NCBI GenBank assembly: GCA_964612425.1
Contig: CAZTDX010000051.1
Span: forward strand, 1-26,886
Length of the DNA stretch: 26,886 nucleotides
DNA from: CAUJGP01 sp964612425
Lineage (GTDB): Bacteria > Bdellovibrionota > Bdellovibrionia > Bdellovibrionales > Bdellovibrionaceae
Reading direction: 5' to 3'
The translations under genes and the position numbers were made by a program. Below the pieces are notes generated by a model. That model was given only the letters and a program-made list of their open reading frames with translations, was not told the origin of the DNA and ran no database searches. The first letter of the stretch is position 1; the number at the start of each line of letters is the position of its first letter. This document shows positions 6,888 through 15,337 of the stretch, one piece after another.

Positions 6888-7623
6888 CATATTTCAAAAA
6901 GTAAGAATACGCGGCACCAATAGCGATTATGTATCCGGGGATTCCATCGAGAAATCCCCTTTTTATCAAATACAGTTCAAAAAATTTTGTTATGGGCTTT
7001 ACAAATAAATGCCAAAGGTGAACTTGTTTTTTCTGGCTATGGAGAGCCTGCGCTCCTAGCGTAGAATATTTATTGTTGGTTTGTATTTGATCGGACAAAT
7101 CATCGAATGGATAATGGCTGAGATCTGATTTAAGCAAACCAATCCCCTCACCTTGAACTGATTCATGTACAATATCTTGTTTCCATTGCAGCTTATGCCT
7201 GTGAAATAATCGTGTTTGGTAATCAGGGTACCACCCTCCGTAACCTAACCAACGCCCTAAATGAAAAGATTTTCTAGGAAATTTATACCCATTTAATAAC
7301 TCTTTTTTATTGAGTTCCCATTGCTTAAAAAGTTGATAAATTTCATTCATCAACCCTTCACTCAAGGCTTCATCAGCGTCTAAGCAAAGTACCCAATCAA
7401 ATTTTGCAAGCTCGACTGCTCTTTGTTTCTGTGGACCATACCCTCTCCAATCTTCATTAAAAACACGAGCCCCAAAACTCTGGGCCAAAGTCCTGGTTTG
7501 ATCCGTGCTATTACTATCGAGTACAACAACATCAGACGCAAAGGGTACCGAAGCAATACATCGAACAATATTATGCTCTTCATTTAAAGTAATAACACAT
7601 AATGAAATTGGCAATTTATCCAT
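6853..7623 (-). CDS. Family 2 glycosyltransferase, WaaE/LPS core type
   Basis: Probable sugar transferase acting on the cytoplasmic face of the inner membrane, most like the WaaE/KdtX beta-1,4-glucosyltransferases of LPS inner core. The GT-A fold begins at once with LPISLCVITLNEEHNI (4-19). The metal-binding motif is LDADEAL (81-87). The WaaE-like GGWYPDYQTRLF (129-140) and IVHESV (151-156) stretches follow. A hydrophobic segment near the C-terminus (about 222-240) may associate with the membrane. ATG at 7621-7623 has no clear ribosome site. The last 35 bp overlap mrp on the other strand. The acceptor sugar cannot be read from the sequence. Confidence 0.85.
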   Translation of the reverse strand: MDKLPISLCVITLNEEHNIVRCIASVPFASDVVVLDSNSTDQTRTLAQSFGARVFNEDWRGYGPQKQRAVELAKFDWVLCLDADEALSEGLMNEIYQLFKQWELNKKELLNGYKFPRKSFHLGRWLGYGGWYPDYQTRLFHRHKLQWKQDIVHESVQGEGIGLLKSDLSHYPFDDLSDQIQTNNKYSTLGAQALHSQKKQVHLWHLFVKPITKFFELYLIKRGFLDGIPGYIIAIGAAYSYFLKYAKLWEMQRVQK

Positions 7624-7783
7624 ATTATGAAATGTAATGAGGCTTTAAAAATTTAGCAATTTAAACTTCTCAGTAAGGCAAATTAAAAAATGCTTTGGAT
7701 ATTTTAAAAAGAACTAGTGTGTCAGAAAATAAGTTTTGTTTCCACTTCTTGTCAAATCTACAGAAACCAATGCAGAATGATCC

Positions 7784-8422
7784 ATGGGTATGACTAAACA
7801 ACGAATCTTTAATACTAATTATATTTTTATCTTAATAGGGTTATTAATTACTCCTTTTCCTGTTCATGCTTATTTGAGCACGATTGACTCCGGCGAACTC
7901 GTCCCTATAAACCAATATCGTTTAATACTGGAACCCCAAGCAAATCCCTTTAACTTATCAGCTCATTTTGATGCGGGTATTACTGACTCATCCCAATTAA
8001 GGCTTTCTTTAGGCGCTGGAGAAAGTGGCACTCACTTTGATTTTTCATACAAAACAATCCCCATACCTAACCTAGATACTCAACCAGCCATGGGATACAA
8101 AATTGGTACTATTTTTGCGAGTGAGAAGGGGCGCGAGAACTCGCTAACAATCCGCTTTACACCTCTCGTAAGTAAAAACTATATCATTAATCAAAACCGC
8201 TGGACCCCTTATTTAGCGCTCCCTCTTGGCGTGAGTGTTCGAAAAAGTACTTCAACCACGCCAACACATTTTGTTGTTGGTACGGAATTAACACCTTCAA
8301 CCACTCCAGACATGCAGTTTGGAGCAGAAGTTGGTGCAAATTTACGGGATAGTTTTTCTTATGTTTCAGTGTTTGTTAGTTTTTATTTTGAACCTACTGA
8401 AACAGAGACAGATACAAAATAA
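7784..8422 (+). CDS. Exported protein, probable outer-membrane beta-barrel
   Basis: No family recognised. Residues 1-29 form a signal peptide: basic MGMTKQR, a hydrophobic core (13-24), then PVHA with cleavage likely after Ala29. The mature part of about 183 aa is rich in alternating polar/hydrophobic strands and aromatic residues, as in small outer-membrane barrels, for example QLRLSLGAG and YVSVFVSFYF near the end. It has no cysteine and ends with an acidic TETETDTK tail, so the barrel's usual terminal aromatic is not at the last residue. An alternative ATG is at 7790. It precedes mreB by 50 bp on the same strand and may share its transcript. Confidence 0.6.
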   Translation: MGMTKQRIFNTNYIFILIGLLITPFPVHAYLSTIDSGELVPINQYRLILEPQANPFNLSAHFDAGITDSSQLRLSLGAGESGTHFDFSYKTIPIPNLDTQPAMGYKIGTIFASEKGRENSLTIRFTPLVSKNYIINQNRWTPYLALPLGVSVRKSTSTTPTHFVVGTELTPSTTPDMQFGAEVGANLRDSFSYVSVFVSFYFEPTETETDTK

Positions 8423-8472
8423 AATTAAATGCTGATTGAATTAACTCACGGATGAATTAATGGAGCGAAAAT

Positions 8473-9555
8473 ATGATATTTTCATTTTTTAGATCAACTG
8501 GGCAACCTGATATCTACATCGATCTAGGCACAACAAATACTAAGCTCGCAGTTAGAGGCCTAGGCGTTATTGTAAACGAACCTTCTGTTATCGCATACAC
8601 AGCAGGAAGACACGGTAAGAAAAATATTCTGGCGGTGGGCAATGATGCTATCGAGCAAGTAAAAAAAACACCCGGGAATTTATTTTTAGGAAAGCCCCTT
8701 AAAGATGGCGTCATCACTGATGTTGACACCACCGAAAATATGATTCGCCATTTTCTTTCAAGACCTGGAGTTAGTCACTGGCTCACTCGACCGCGCGTTA
8801 TTATTTCTATTCCACATGGAATTAAGAAAATTGAAAAGGAAGCTATCATTTTTGCTGGCAGAGCCGCTGGAGCCAGAGATGTTGTGCTCGTTGAAGAACC
8901 CATGGTCGCTGCCATTGGCGCGAATCTTCCTATTCAAGACGCTAAGGGGAGAATGATTGTCGATCTTGGTGGTGGGATTTCTGAGGTAGCGATCATTGCC
9001 CTTTCTGATATTGTTTACTGCCAATCATTACCAATGGGTGGCCAACAATTTAATGATGCAATTATTACTTGGCTCAAAAAAAATAAAAACGCCATCATTG
9101 CGGAAGCCGTTGCAGAAACATTAAAACTTGAAATTGGATCTGCACTTCCTGTTTCTGAGAATCTGACTCGCAGAATTCAAGCCCGAAATGCTACTTCTGG
9201 TTTGCCGATGGAATTAGAAGTCAACTCCAATGAAATTGCCATGGCTATTAAAGATTGTGTCGGAGATCTTGTTTTTGGAATTAAAAAAGCTCTTGAAAAC
9301 ACACCTCCAGAACTTCTCTCGGATATTATCGATAGTGGTATTGTCCTCACCGGTGGGAGTTCTTTGTTAAAAAATCTTGATCGACATATTCAAGATCAAG
9401 TCAAAATCAAAGTCCTTAGAACTGAAGAACCTCTAATTACTATTGCCAAAGGTGGGGAAAGACTTCTCAATTCAATACCTTTATTAGAATCTATTCAGTT
9501 ATCAATTGAAACAGAAGATGACATGGCTATTGCTAAAAGATCCAGTTTTTATTGA
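8473..9555 (+). CDS. mreB: MreB/actin-like cell-shape protein, divergent paralog
   Basis: Bacterial actin that polymerises under the inner membrane and guides the elongation machinery. The nucleotide site is present: phosphate-1 DLGTTNTKL (17-25), connect-1 near IPHGI (113-117), phosphate-2 DLGGGISEV (164-172), and an adenosine motif LTGGSSLLKNLD (292-303). The hydrophobic MIFSFFRS N-terminus fits membrane contact. Several otherwise conserved positions differ from textbook MreB: Thr for Ala in GTANT, GGSS for GGGA, and KNKNAIIAEAVAETLKLEIGS-like sequence where RRNYNLLIGE is usual. A C-terminal tail of about 20 aa is extra. No mreC, mreD, rodA or pbp2 gene is near. ATG has GGAGCG upstream. Bdellovibrio carries two MreB proteins, so this is likely a second copy. 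Confidence 0.9.
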   Translation: MIFSFFRSTGQPDIYIDLGTTNTKLAVRGLGVIVNEPSVIAYTAGRHGKKNILAVGNDAIEQVKKTPGNLFLGKPLKDGVITDVDTTENMIRHFLSRPGVSHWLTRPRVIISIPHGIKKIEKEAIIFAGRAAGARDVVLVEEPMVAAIGANLPIQDAKGRMIVDLGGGISEVAIIALSDIVYCQSLPMGGQQFNDAIITWLKKNKNAIIAEAVAETLKLEIGSALPVSENLTRRIQARNATSGLPMELEVNSNEIAMAIKDCVGDLVFGIKKALENTPPELLSDIIDSGIVLTGGSSLLKNLDRHIQDQVKIKVLRTEEPLITIAKGGERLLNSIPLLESIQLSIETEDDMAIAKRSSFY

Positions 9556-9702
9556 TATTAACTCTCAGACCTTGGTCTATTGGATATAACTAATACCTGT
9601 TTACCTTGCTGCAAACTAAACCGATTGAAGTATTCTCAACACTTGACATGCTAGTTGATATGAAATTATTCCGTAGTTACTCTAAATGGGGGAGGGTTTT
9701 AT

Positions 9703-10845
9703 ATGAAATCCACTTTGAGCTCACATTTTTTTGAAAATTTACAACCTTTTACGATTGAACTTGATCTTTTTAATGATAAATATTACCACAAACTTCCAGA
9801 AGATTGGTTCGTGATTGTTTCAGATATTAAAAACTCATCAGAGGCCATAATTGATGGTCTTTATAAAAATATTAACGTTGTGGCTGTCGCATCAATTATT
9901 GGATCTCGAAATGCCTGTAAAGGCATGGAAATACCATTTATCTTTGGAGGCGATGGAGCTTTTATTTTTGTTCCCTCTGAATTTAAAACTGATGTCGAAA
10001 TGGGTTTGTCTTTAACAAAACAACGGGCGTTAGAGGAATTTAATTTAGAATTTCGCATTTCAATTATTTCTATGAGTAAGATCGTAGAAAAAGGGGGAGA
10101 AATTTATATTGCAAAAAGAAAGCTCTCTAACACTGCTGTGATTGCCATGGCCAAAGGGTCTGGGTTAAATATTGCCGAAGAATTAACTAAAAAAAGAAAT
10201 GAATTTGAAATCGCGGCCAACAAGTCGTTTGAATATAATGCCTATGAAGGATTTGAATGTAACTGGGACTCCATTCAATCTAAAAAAGGGGAAATTTTAA
10301 CACTTATTATTCAGTCAACCAATTCGGATTTTTCTAGTTATGAACAAATTTATGAACAAATAAGTAAAATAGCACCTCATCTTAGCTTTGTCGCCCAAGA
10401 TAAATCCAATATTCAATACTCCTATGCCAATTTTTTTAAGGAAACCATCATGAAGTATCATGGTATTCCTCGCTATTTTAATTTTATATTTAAATCAATA
10501 CAAATGTTTTATAAAACACTAAAGTTTCGACTGGATGGAAAAAGTTTTGTCGGCCTCAACGACTTATCCACCAATACCGACCACTTAAAATTTGATAATT
10601 ACTTAAGAATGATTATTGATGTCGAACCCCGACAAAGAGAAAAGGTCCTTGAATACTTAACCAGTCTTCAAGATCAAGGAAAAATATTTTTTGGATATCA
10701 TATCAATAACGAAGTACTACTCACATGTTATGTTCGATCGCATAAAGATCATTTGCACTTTGTTGACGGAGGCTCAGGAGGTTATGCTTTAGCTGCCCAA
10801 AAACTAAAGCAAAACAAACTCAGTAGCATCCCAAAAGCTTCTTGA
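9703..10845 (+). CDS. DUF3095 family protein with class III cyclase-like N-terminus
   Basis: The N-terminal 175 residues carry the pattern typical of DUF3095: PEDWFVIVSDIKNSSEAI (32-49), then a GLYKNIN block, then IPFIFGGDGAFIFVP (77-91). This resembles the fold of class III adenylate/guanylate cyclases and GGDEF domains, with Asp41 and Asp84 in positions where metal ligands would be expected. The C-terminal half (about 200-370) is family-specific and ends in a domain with EYLTSLQDQGKIFFG. There is no membrane segment. The product and substrate of the family are unknown, so cyclase activity is only an inference. ATG has a very strong GGGGGAGGG six bases upstream. The 147 bp before it contain a TTGACA at 9643-9648, without a good -10. 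Confidence 0.75.
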   Translation: MKSTLSSHFFENLQPFTIELDLFNDKYYHKLPEDWFVIVSDIKNSSEAIIDGLYKNINVVAVASIIGSRNACKGMEIPFIFGGDGAFIFVPSEFKTDVEMGLSLTKQRALEEFNLEFRISIISMSKIVEKGGEIYIAKRKLSNTAVIAMAKGSGLNIAEELTKKRNEFEIAANKSFEYNAYEGFECNWDSIQSKKGEILTLIIQSTNSDFSSYEQIYEQISKIAPHLSFVAQDKSNIQYSYANFFKETIMKYHGIPRYFNFIFKSIQMFYKTLKFRLDGKSFVGLNDLSTNTDHLKFDNYLRMIIDVEPRQREKVLEYLTSLQDQGKIFFGYHINNEVLLTCYVRSHKDHLHFVDGGSGGYALAAQKLKQNKLSSIPKAS

Positions 10846-10859
10846 AAAGTAAATTTTAT

Positions 10860-11438
10860 TTATTGCTTTGTGTGGATCTTAAAAAAGTTTATAGCGTCTT
10901 CATCATCCCACTTTATAGAACCAACGACTTTGCGTAAGAGCTTTGAGCCTTTTTGAAATATAAAAGTCTCAGGCATTTTTTGAATTTGGTACTTTTGAGA
11001 GATTTCATGATTAGCATCCCAGACTACAAATAAGTTTGGAAGTTTTCCTTCGATTTTTAAACTTTTAAAAAAAATATTAATATCATCGACGGAATCATCA
11101 GCAGAGACCGCCACCATAACAACTTGATCAGGGAACTTTTTTAAAAGCGAAACCATCGATGGAAATTCTTCAACACAAGGGGCACACCATGATGCCCAAA
11201 AACTTAAGATAACAATTTTATCTTTAAATTGGGTAAGACTGATTTCCTTACCCTCAATTGTTTTAGCATTAAAATCAATGACTCCCTGTTTTTCTAATTG
11301 ATCAATAAAACTATGTTGATTGCGGGTCGTACCCATCCAATCCGGCAAGCGATCAATAATTATCCATACACAAAATCCGCCCACTAAAAGTACAATAAAA
11401 GCTAAAGGTAAATAAAATTTCTTCACAAATCTCCCCAT
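10860..11438 (-). CDS. Membrane-anchored TlpA/ResA-type thiol-disulfide oxidoreductase
   Basis: A single N-terminal membrane anchor (about 8-28) places a thioredoxin fold in the periplasm. The active site is WCAPC (84-88), preceded by the TlpA-like IVILSFWAS. The cis-proline region is KMPETFIF. Such proteins reduce periplasmic disulfides, for example in cytochrome c maturation, but the target is not shown here. The gene begins directly after the hutU stop (TAG then ATG with no gap). The ATG at 11436-11438 has no good ribosome site. A GTG four codons on (11424-11426) has GGGGAG four bases upstream and could be the true start. Last gene of the def-to-tlpA run. Confidence 0.88.
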   Translation of the reverse strand: MGRFVKKFYLPLAFIVLLVGGFCVWIIIDRLPDWMGTTRNQHSFIDQLEKQGVIDFNAKTIEGKEISLTQFKDKIVILSFWASWCAPCVEEFPSMVSLLKKFPDQVVMVAVSADDSVDDINIFFKSLKIEGKLPNLFVVWDANHEISQKYQIQKMPETFIFQKGSKLLRKVVGSIKWDDEDAINFFKIHTKQ

Positions 11439-13094
11439 CTATATCCACAATGATTTAAGTCCGCGCTCCCGCCCAATCACTTTAGCTTCCTCATAACCAG
11501 CATCAATATGTCGGAACAAACCCATTCCAGGATCTGCGGTAAGCACTCTCTCTAATCGACGAGCGGCAGCTTCTGTTCCATCCGCAACAATCACTTGACC
11601 CGCATGTTGACTATAACCCATTCCCACACCACCTCCGTGATGTAAACTCACCCACGTTGATCCACAAGAGGTATTGACCATCGCATTTAAAAGTGGCCAA
11701 TCAGAAACCGCATCTGAGCCATCTTTCATAGCCTCTGTTTCGCGATTGGGTGACGCTACACTGCCGCAATCCAAATGATCTCGCCCAATAACGATAGGAG
11801 CTTTCACTTTTCCTTCAGCAACCAAGCGATTAAATAGAAGACCCGCCTTGGCACGCTCACCATACTCAAGCCAGCAAATTCGCGCCGGTAGTCCTTGAAA
11901 GGCAATTCTCGATTGCGCCATGTCTAGCCATTGAAGTAAATGCTTTTTATTTGGAAACAATTCTTTAATGGCTTCATCAGTCACGCGAATATCGTCTGGA
12001 TCACCAGATAGTGCCACCCATCGAAACGGTCCACTCCCGCGGCAAAACAGCGAGCGAATATAGAGTGGAACAAACCCTTGAAATTGAAATGCATCCTTCA
12101 CGCCAGCCGCTAAAGCTTCCGCTCGAATATTATTTCCATAATCAAAAGTGATGGCACCACGCTTTTGCATTTCCAACATGCCTCGAACATGTTTTGCAAT
12201 ACTTTGTGACACCGCCTCAAGATAGGCTTTTTTGTTGGACGTTCTAAAGTCTTTGGCTGACTCGACTGTGTAACCCTCTGGGATGTAACCATTGAGTGGG
12301 TCATGGGCCGAAGTTTGATCTGTTAGTAAGTCAGGTAAAAAGTTTTTATCGATCAATTGGTGGATAACAGTCGCCATATTTCCCTGAAGGGCAATGGATT
12401 TTGCAACACCTTGTGATTGATAGTGGCGCACCTTCTGCAAGGCCTCTTCTAAGTTTGGTGCCCATTCATCAACATATTTTGTTTGTAACCGTTTTTCTAT
12501 GCGCGTGGGATCGATTTCTACGGCTAACACTATAGCTCCCGCAAAAACTCCAGCCAGAGGCTGTGCTCCACCCATTCCACCCAATCCAGCTGTTAAAATG
12601 ACTTTTCCTTTTAGGCTTCCACCAAAGTGCTGACGTCCAGCTTCGGCAAAGGTTTCGTAAGTGCCCTGAATAATCCCTTGTGTCCCAATATAAATCCAAG
12701 AGCCCGCCGTCATTTGTCCGTACATCATCAAACCCTTGCGATCTAGCTCATGAAATACTTCCCAATTAGCCCACTTCGGAACCAAATTAGAATTTGCCAA
12801 CAACACGCGTGGAGCATCCAAGTGCGTGCGCACAATGCCAATAGGTTTTCCTGATTGAATTAATAAAGTTTCATCGTGATCTAGCGTTTTGAGGGAACTT
12901 AAAATCTTATCAAAACACTCCCAATTGCGGGCAGCCTTTCCAATACCACCGTAAACGACAAGATCTTCGGGGCGTTCTGCGACCTCAGGATCTAAATTAT
13001 TTTGAATCATGCGATAGGCAGCCTCTTGCAACCAACCACGGCAATTTAATAAAGTTCCATGAGGTGCTTTTACAGTTCTTTTTGTCATTGTCAT
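11439..13094 (-). CDS. hutU: Urocanate hydratase
   Basis: Second enzyme of histidine breakdown; adds water to urocanate to give 4-imidazolone-5-propionate, using NAD as an electrophile. Full length at 551 aa. The glycine-rich NAD segment is TAGLGGMGGAQP (168-179), the acidic ribose-binding residue is probably Glu193 in VEID, and the signature FQGLPARICWLEYGER (403-418) holds the catalytic cysteine, Cys411. The FCRGSGPFRWVALSGDPDD block (354-372) is also typical. Start ATG at 13092-13094 has AGGA nine bases upstream; a second ATG two codons on is possible. It follows hutH by 23 bp. Neither hutI nor hutG is in the window. Confidence 0.97.
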   Translation of the reverse strand: MTMTKRTVKAPHGTLLNCRGWLQEAAYRMIQNNLDPEVAERPEDLVVYGGIGKAARNWECFDKILSSLKTLDHDETLLIQSGKPIGIVRTHLDAPRVLLANSNLVPKWANWEVFHELDRKGLMMYGQMTAGSWIYIGTQGIIQGTYETFAEAGRQHFGGSLKGKVILTAGLGGMGGAQPLAGVFAGAIVLAVEIDPTRIEKRLQTKYVDEWAPNLEEALQKVRHYQSQGVAKSIALQGNMATVIHQLIDKNFLPDLLTDQTSAHDPLNGYIPEGYTVESAKDFRTSNKKAYLEAVSQSIAKHVRGMLEMQKRGAITFDYGNNIRAEALAAGVKDAFQFQGFVPLYIRSLFCRGSGPFRWVALSGDPDDIRVTDEAIKELFPNKKHLLQWLDMAQSRIAFQGLPARICWLEYGERAKAGLLFNRLVAEGKVKAPIVIGRDHLDCGSVASPNRETEAMKDGSDAVSDWPLLNAMVNTSCGSTWVSLHHGGGVGMGYSQHAGQVIVADGTEAAARRLERVLTADPGMGLFRHIDAGYEEAKVIGRERGLKSLWI

Positions 13095-13117
13095 AATAAT
13101 TAATCCTTTTTTATTTA

Positions 13118-14647
13118 CTAAATATTTAACTCGCCAATGGCAGCCTCAACCGTTTTCAGTAAACTTCCATTATCGATCATGGCTCGAATTTTTTCGATAT
13201 CTTCACTAAATACACGATCTTCTTTTGCAAAAGAAACTTCTTCACGAATTTTTTTATACGCGGCAAGAACTCCTGCCGTTGGCTCTAAGGGAGTTAAAAA
13301 ACCTAGGCCTTGGCTTGCTCCCAGTAACTCCATTGCTACAATATTTTTTACATTCTCAAGCACGCGCACGAATTTGCGAGCAGCAATCGTTCCCATTGAA
13401 ACATGATCTTCTTTATCACTGGAGGTCGGGATACTATCAACCGAAGCTGGATGACAGAGTCCCTTGTTCTCACTCACTAAGCTTGCTGCTGCAACATGAA
13501 CAATCATCAATCCACTTTGTAAACCACCTTCTGTGGCTAAAAATGCTGGAAGCTCACTGAACGTCGGATCAATGAGTTTAGCTAAGCGACGCTCACTGAT
13601 ATTTCCTAAATTGGCCATGGCAATGGCTGCAAAATCCATTTCTAGTGCCACAGGCTCACCATGAAAGTTACCACAACTTAAAACTTTTCCTTCCTCAGCA
13701 AATACAAGAGGATTATCAGTACTCGAGTTACACTCTCTCTCCAAAACTTGGAGTGAGCGCTGAATCACATCTTTCACCGCACCATGAACGGCAGGAACAC
13801 ATCGCAGAGAGTACGCATCTTGTACTCGTTTGCAATGAAGATGAGTTTCAGCAATGGGAGAAGTTTTTCCAAGAATGCGAATGACATTTTGAGCTGTTGT
13901 AGCCTCGCCTGGGTGAGGTCGCGTGGGAGCAATCAAGGGGTCAAAAGGTTTACGAGATCCTCTCGTCGCCTCTAAAGTCATGGCCGCAGCAATATCAAAC
14001 AACTTTATTAAATCGATAGACTCATGCAAAGCCAGCATTCCAAGCGCCGTCATCACCTGACATCCATTAATAAGAGATAAACCTTCCTTCGCTTTTAAAA
14101 TGAGCGGCTCAATTTTTTTCTCACTAAACACTTCTTGTGTAGCTCTTCGTCTGCCGTCTGTTTCTAAGACTGTTCCTTCTCCCATCAGAGTTAAGGCAAG
14201 GTGAGATAATGGTGCTAAATCACCACTGGCACCCACAGAACCTTGCTCTGGAATCCAAGGAATCACATTTTTATTTAATAATTCGAGCACTTTTTCCACC
14301 ACTACAGGGCGCACACCGCTGTGTCCTCGCGCCAGCGTATTGGCTCTCAAGAGCATTAAGGCCCGCACCACAGGCGGTGAAAAAGGTTTCCCAACACCCG
14401 CACAATGGGATCGAATTAAATTTCTTTGCAAATCCTCAATTTGGTTATCATTAATACGCACCTGACTAAAAGCACCAAAGCCCGTATTAACTCCATACAT
14501 TGTTTCACCACGAGAGATACAAGACTCGATATAATCACGAGACGCTATAATTTTTTGGCGAGCCTCATTAGACAACTCTACCGTTTGTTTTTGTAAAGCA
14601 ACTTTACAAAGTCCCTCTAAATTAATACTTTTTCCATCGATGAGCAT
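13118..14647 (-). CDS. hutH: Histidine ammonia-lyase
   Basis: First enzyme of histidine breakdown; removes ammonia from L-histidine to give urocanate. The 509-aa length is standard. The Ala140-Ser141-Gly142 triad in GSVGASGDLAPLSH cyclises to the MIO electrophile. YGVNTGFGAF (51-60) carries the conserved active-site tyrosine, and the STDNPLVF and DKEDHVSMG segments near the active site are present. ATG at 14645-14647 has AGAGGAAA seven bases upstream. It lies 21 bp after rpe and 23 bp before hutU, so it is probably transcribed with both. No HutC-type repressor gene is near. Confidence 0.97.
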   Translation of the reverse strand: MLIDGKSINLEGLCKVALQKQTVELSNEARQKIIASRDYIESCISRGETMYGVNTGFGAFSQVRINDNQIEDLQRNLIRSHCAGVGKPFSPPVVRALMLLRANTLARGHSGVRPVVVEKVLELLNKNVIPWIPEQGSVGASGDLAPLSHLALTLMGEGTVLETDGRRRATQEVFSEKKIEPLILKAKEGLSLINGCQVMTALGMLALHESIDLIKLFDIAAAMTLEATRGSRKPFDPLIAPTRPHPGEATTAQNVIRILGKTSPIAETHLHCKRVQDAYSLRCVPAVHGAVKDVIQRSLQVLERECNSSTDNPLVFAEEGKVLSCGNFHGEPVALEMDFAAIAMANLGNISERRLAKLIDPTFSELPAFLATEGGLQSGLMIVHVAAASLVSENKGLCHPASVDSIPTSSDKEDHVSMGTIAARKFVRVLENVKNIVAMELLGASQGLGFLTPLEPTAGVLAAYKKIREEVSFAKEDRVFSEDIEKIRAMIDNGSLLKTVEAAIGELNI

Positions 14648-14668
14648 TTAATTTCCTCTCAATAAATT

Positions 14669-15337
14669 TTATTTCTTTAAAATGGAAATCGCTTGAGCGT
14701 AGTCATTTTTAAAAATGTAACTTCCGGCAACGATAACGTCGATATCCTTACAAAACTGAATTGTTTTATCGTTCACGCCACCGTCCACTTCCAATAAAAT
14801 GGAGGATTGTCCTCGCGCGACTCGTTGATCAATTCGTTGTCTCAACTTTTGAATCTTTTCCATTTGCTCTTCCATAAAGGATTGACCGCCAAACCCTGGC
14901 TCCACAGTCATTACTAATATTAAGTCGATCAAATCCCAATAAGGCTCCAGCGCTTCTATCGCCGTGCGCGGACGCAAAGTAATTCCCACTTTTCGACCCG
15001 CAGAGCGAATTTGCTTGAGGCATTTCTCAACCACATTGGTTGACTCCACATGAATAGAGATTAAATCACTACCGGCATCTATAAAATCTTTTAAATATTT
15101 TTCTGGATTTTCAATCATTAAGTGCACATCTAAAAAAGCTTTTGTTGAAGATCTTAATGATTTTACAACCGGCGCTCCAATCGTAATGTTATTGACAAAG
15201 TGTCCATCCATAACATCCACATGAATCCAGTCTGCTCCAGCAGCAAGGACAGATTCCACCTCAATTCCAAGACGAGAAAAGTCTGCCGAAAGAATGCTTG
15301 GAGCAATAAGTTTTTTTCTGTCATTAGACTTACTCAT
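14669..15337 (-). CDS. rpe: Ribulose-phosphate 3-epimerase
   Basis: Interconverts D-ribulose 5-phosphate and D-xylulose 5-phosphate in the pentose phosphate pathway. TIM-barrel protein with the family motifs APSILSADFSRLG near the start, HVDVMDGHFVNNITIG with a metal/acid-base aspartate, DVHLMIENP, VEPGFGGQSF and the phosphate-binding LEVDGGVN. I chose ATG at 15335-15337 (222 aa): its first eight bases, ATGAGTAA, contain the fmt stop, and AAGGG lies upstream at normal distance. A GTG two codons earlier is too close to that site. The overlap with fmt implies coupled translation. Confidence 0.96.
   Translation of the reverse strand: MSKSNDRKKLIAPSILSADFSRLGIEVESVLAAGADWIHVDVMDGHFVNNITIGAPVVKSLRSSTKAFLDVHLMIENPEKYLKDFIDAGSDLISIHVESTNVVEKCLKQIRSAGRKVGITLRPRTAIEALEPYWDLIDLILVMTVEPGFGGQSFMEEQMEKIQKLRQRIDQRVARGQSSILLEVDGGVNDKTIQFCKDIDVIVAGSYIFKNDYAQAISILKK

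Noticed and set aside
9567..9578. AGACC-TT-GGTCT dyad after mreB
   Set aside because: The two-base loop is too short for a hairpin, no T-run follows, and there is no second copy, so neither a terminator nor an operator is supported.
9643..9648. TTGACA as a -35 for the DUF3095 gene
   Set aside because: No acceptable -10 hexamer occurs at 16-18 bp, so a promoter is not called.
13225..13560. 111-aa plus-strand open frame opposite hutH
   Set aside because: It is antisense to a well-supported enzyme gene, has no ribosome site or family pattern, and arises from the codon bias of hutH. The other frames opposite hutH and hutU were dropped for the same reason.
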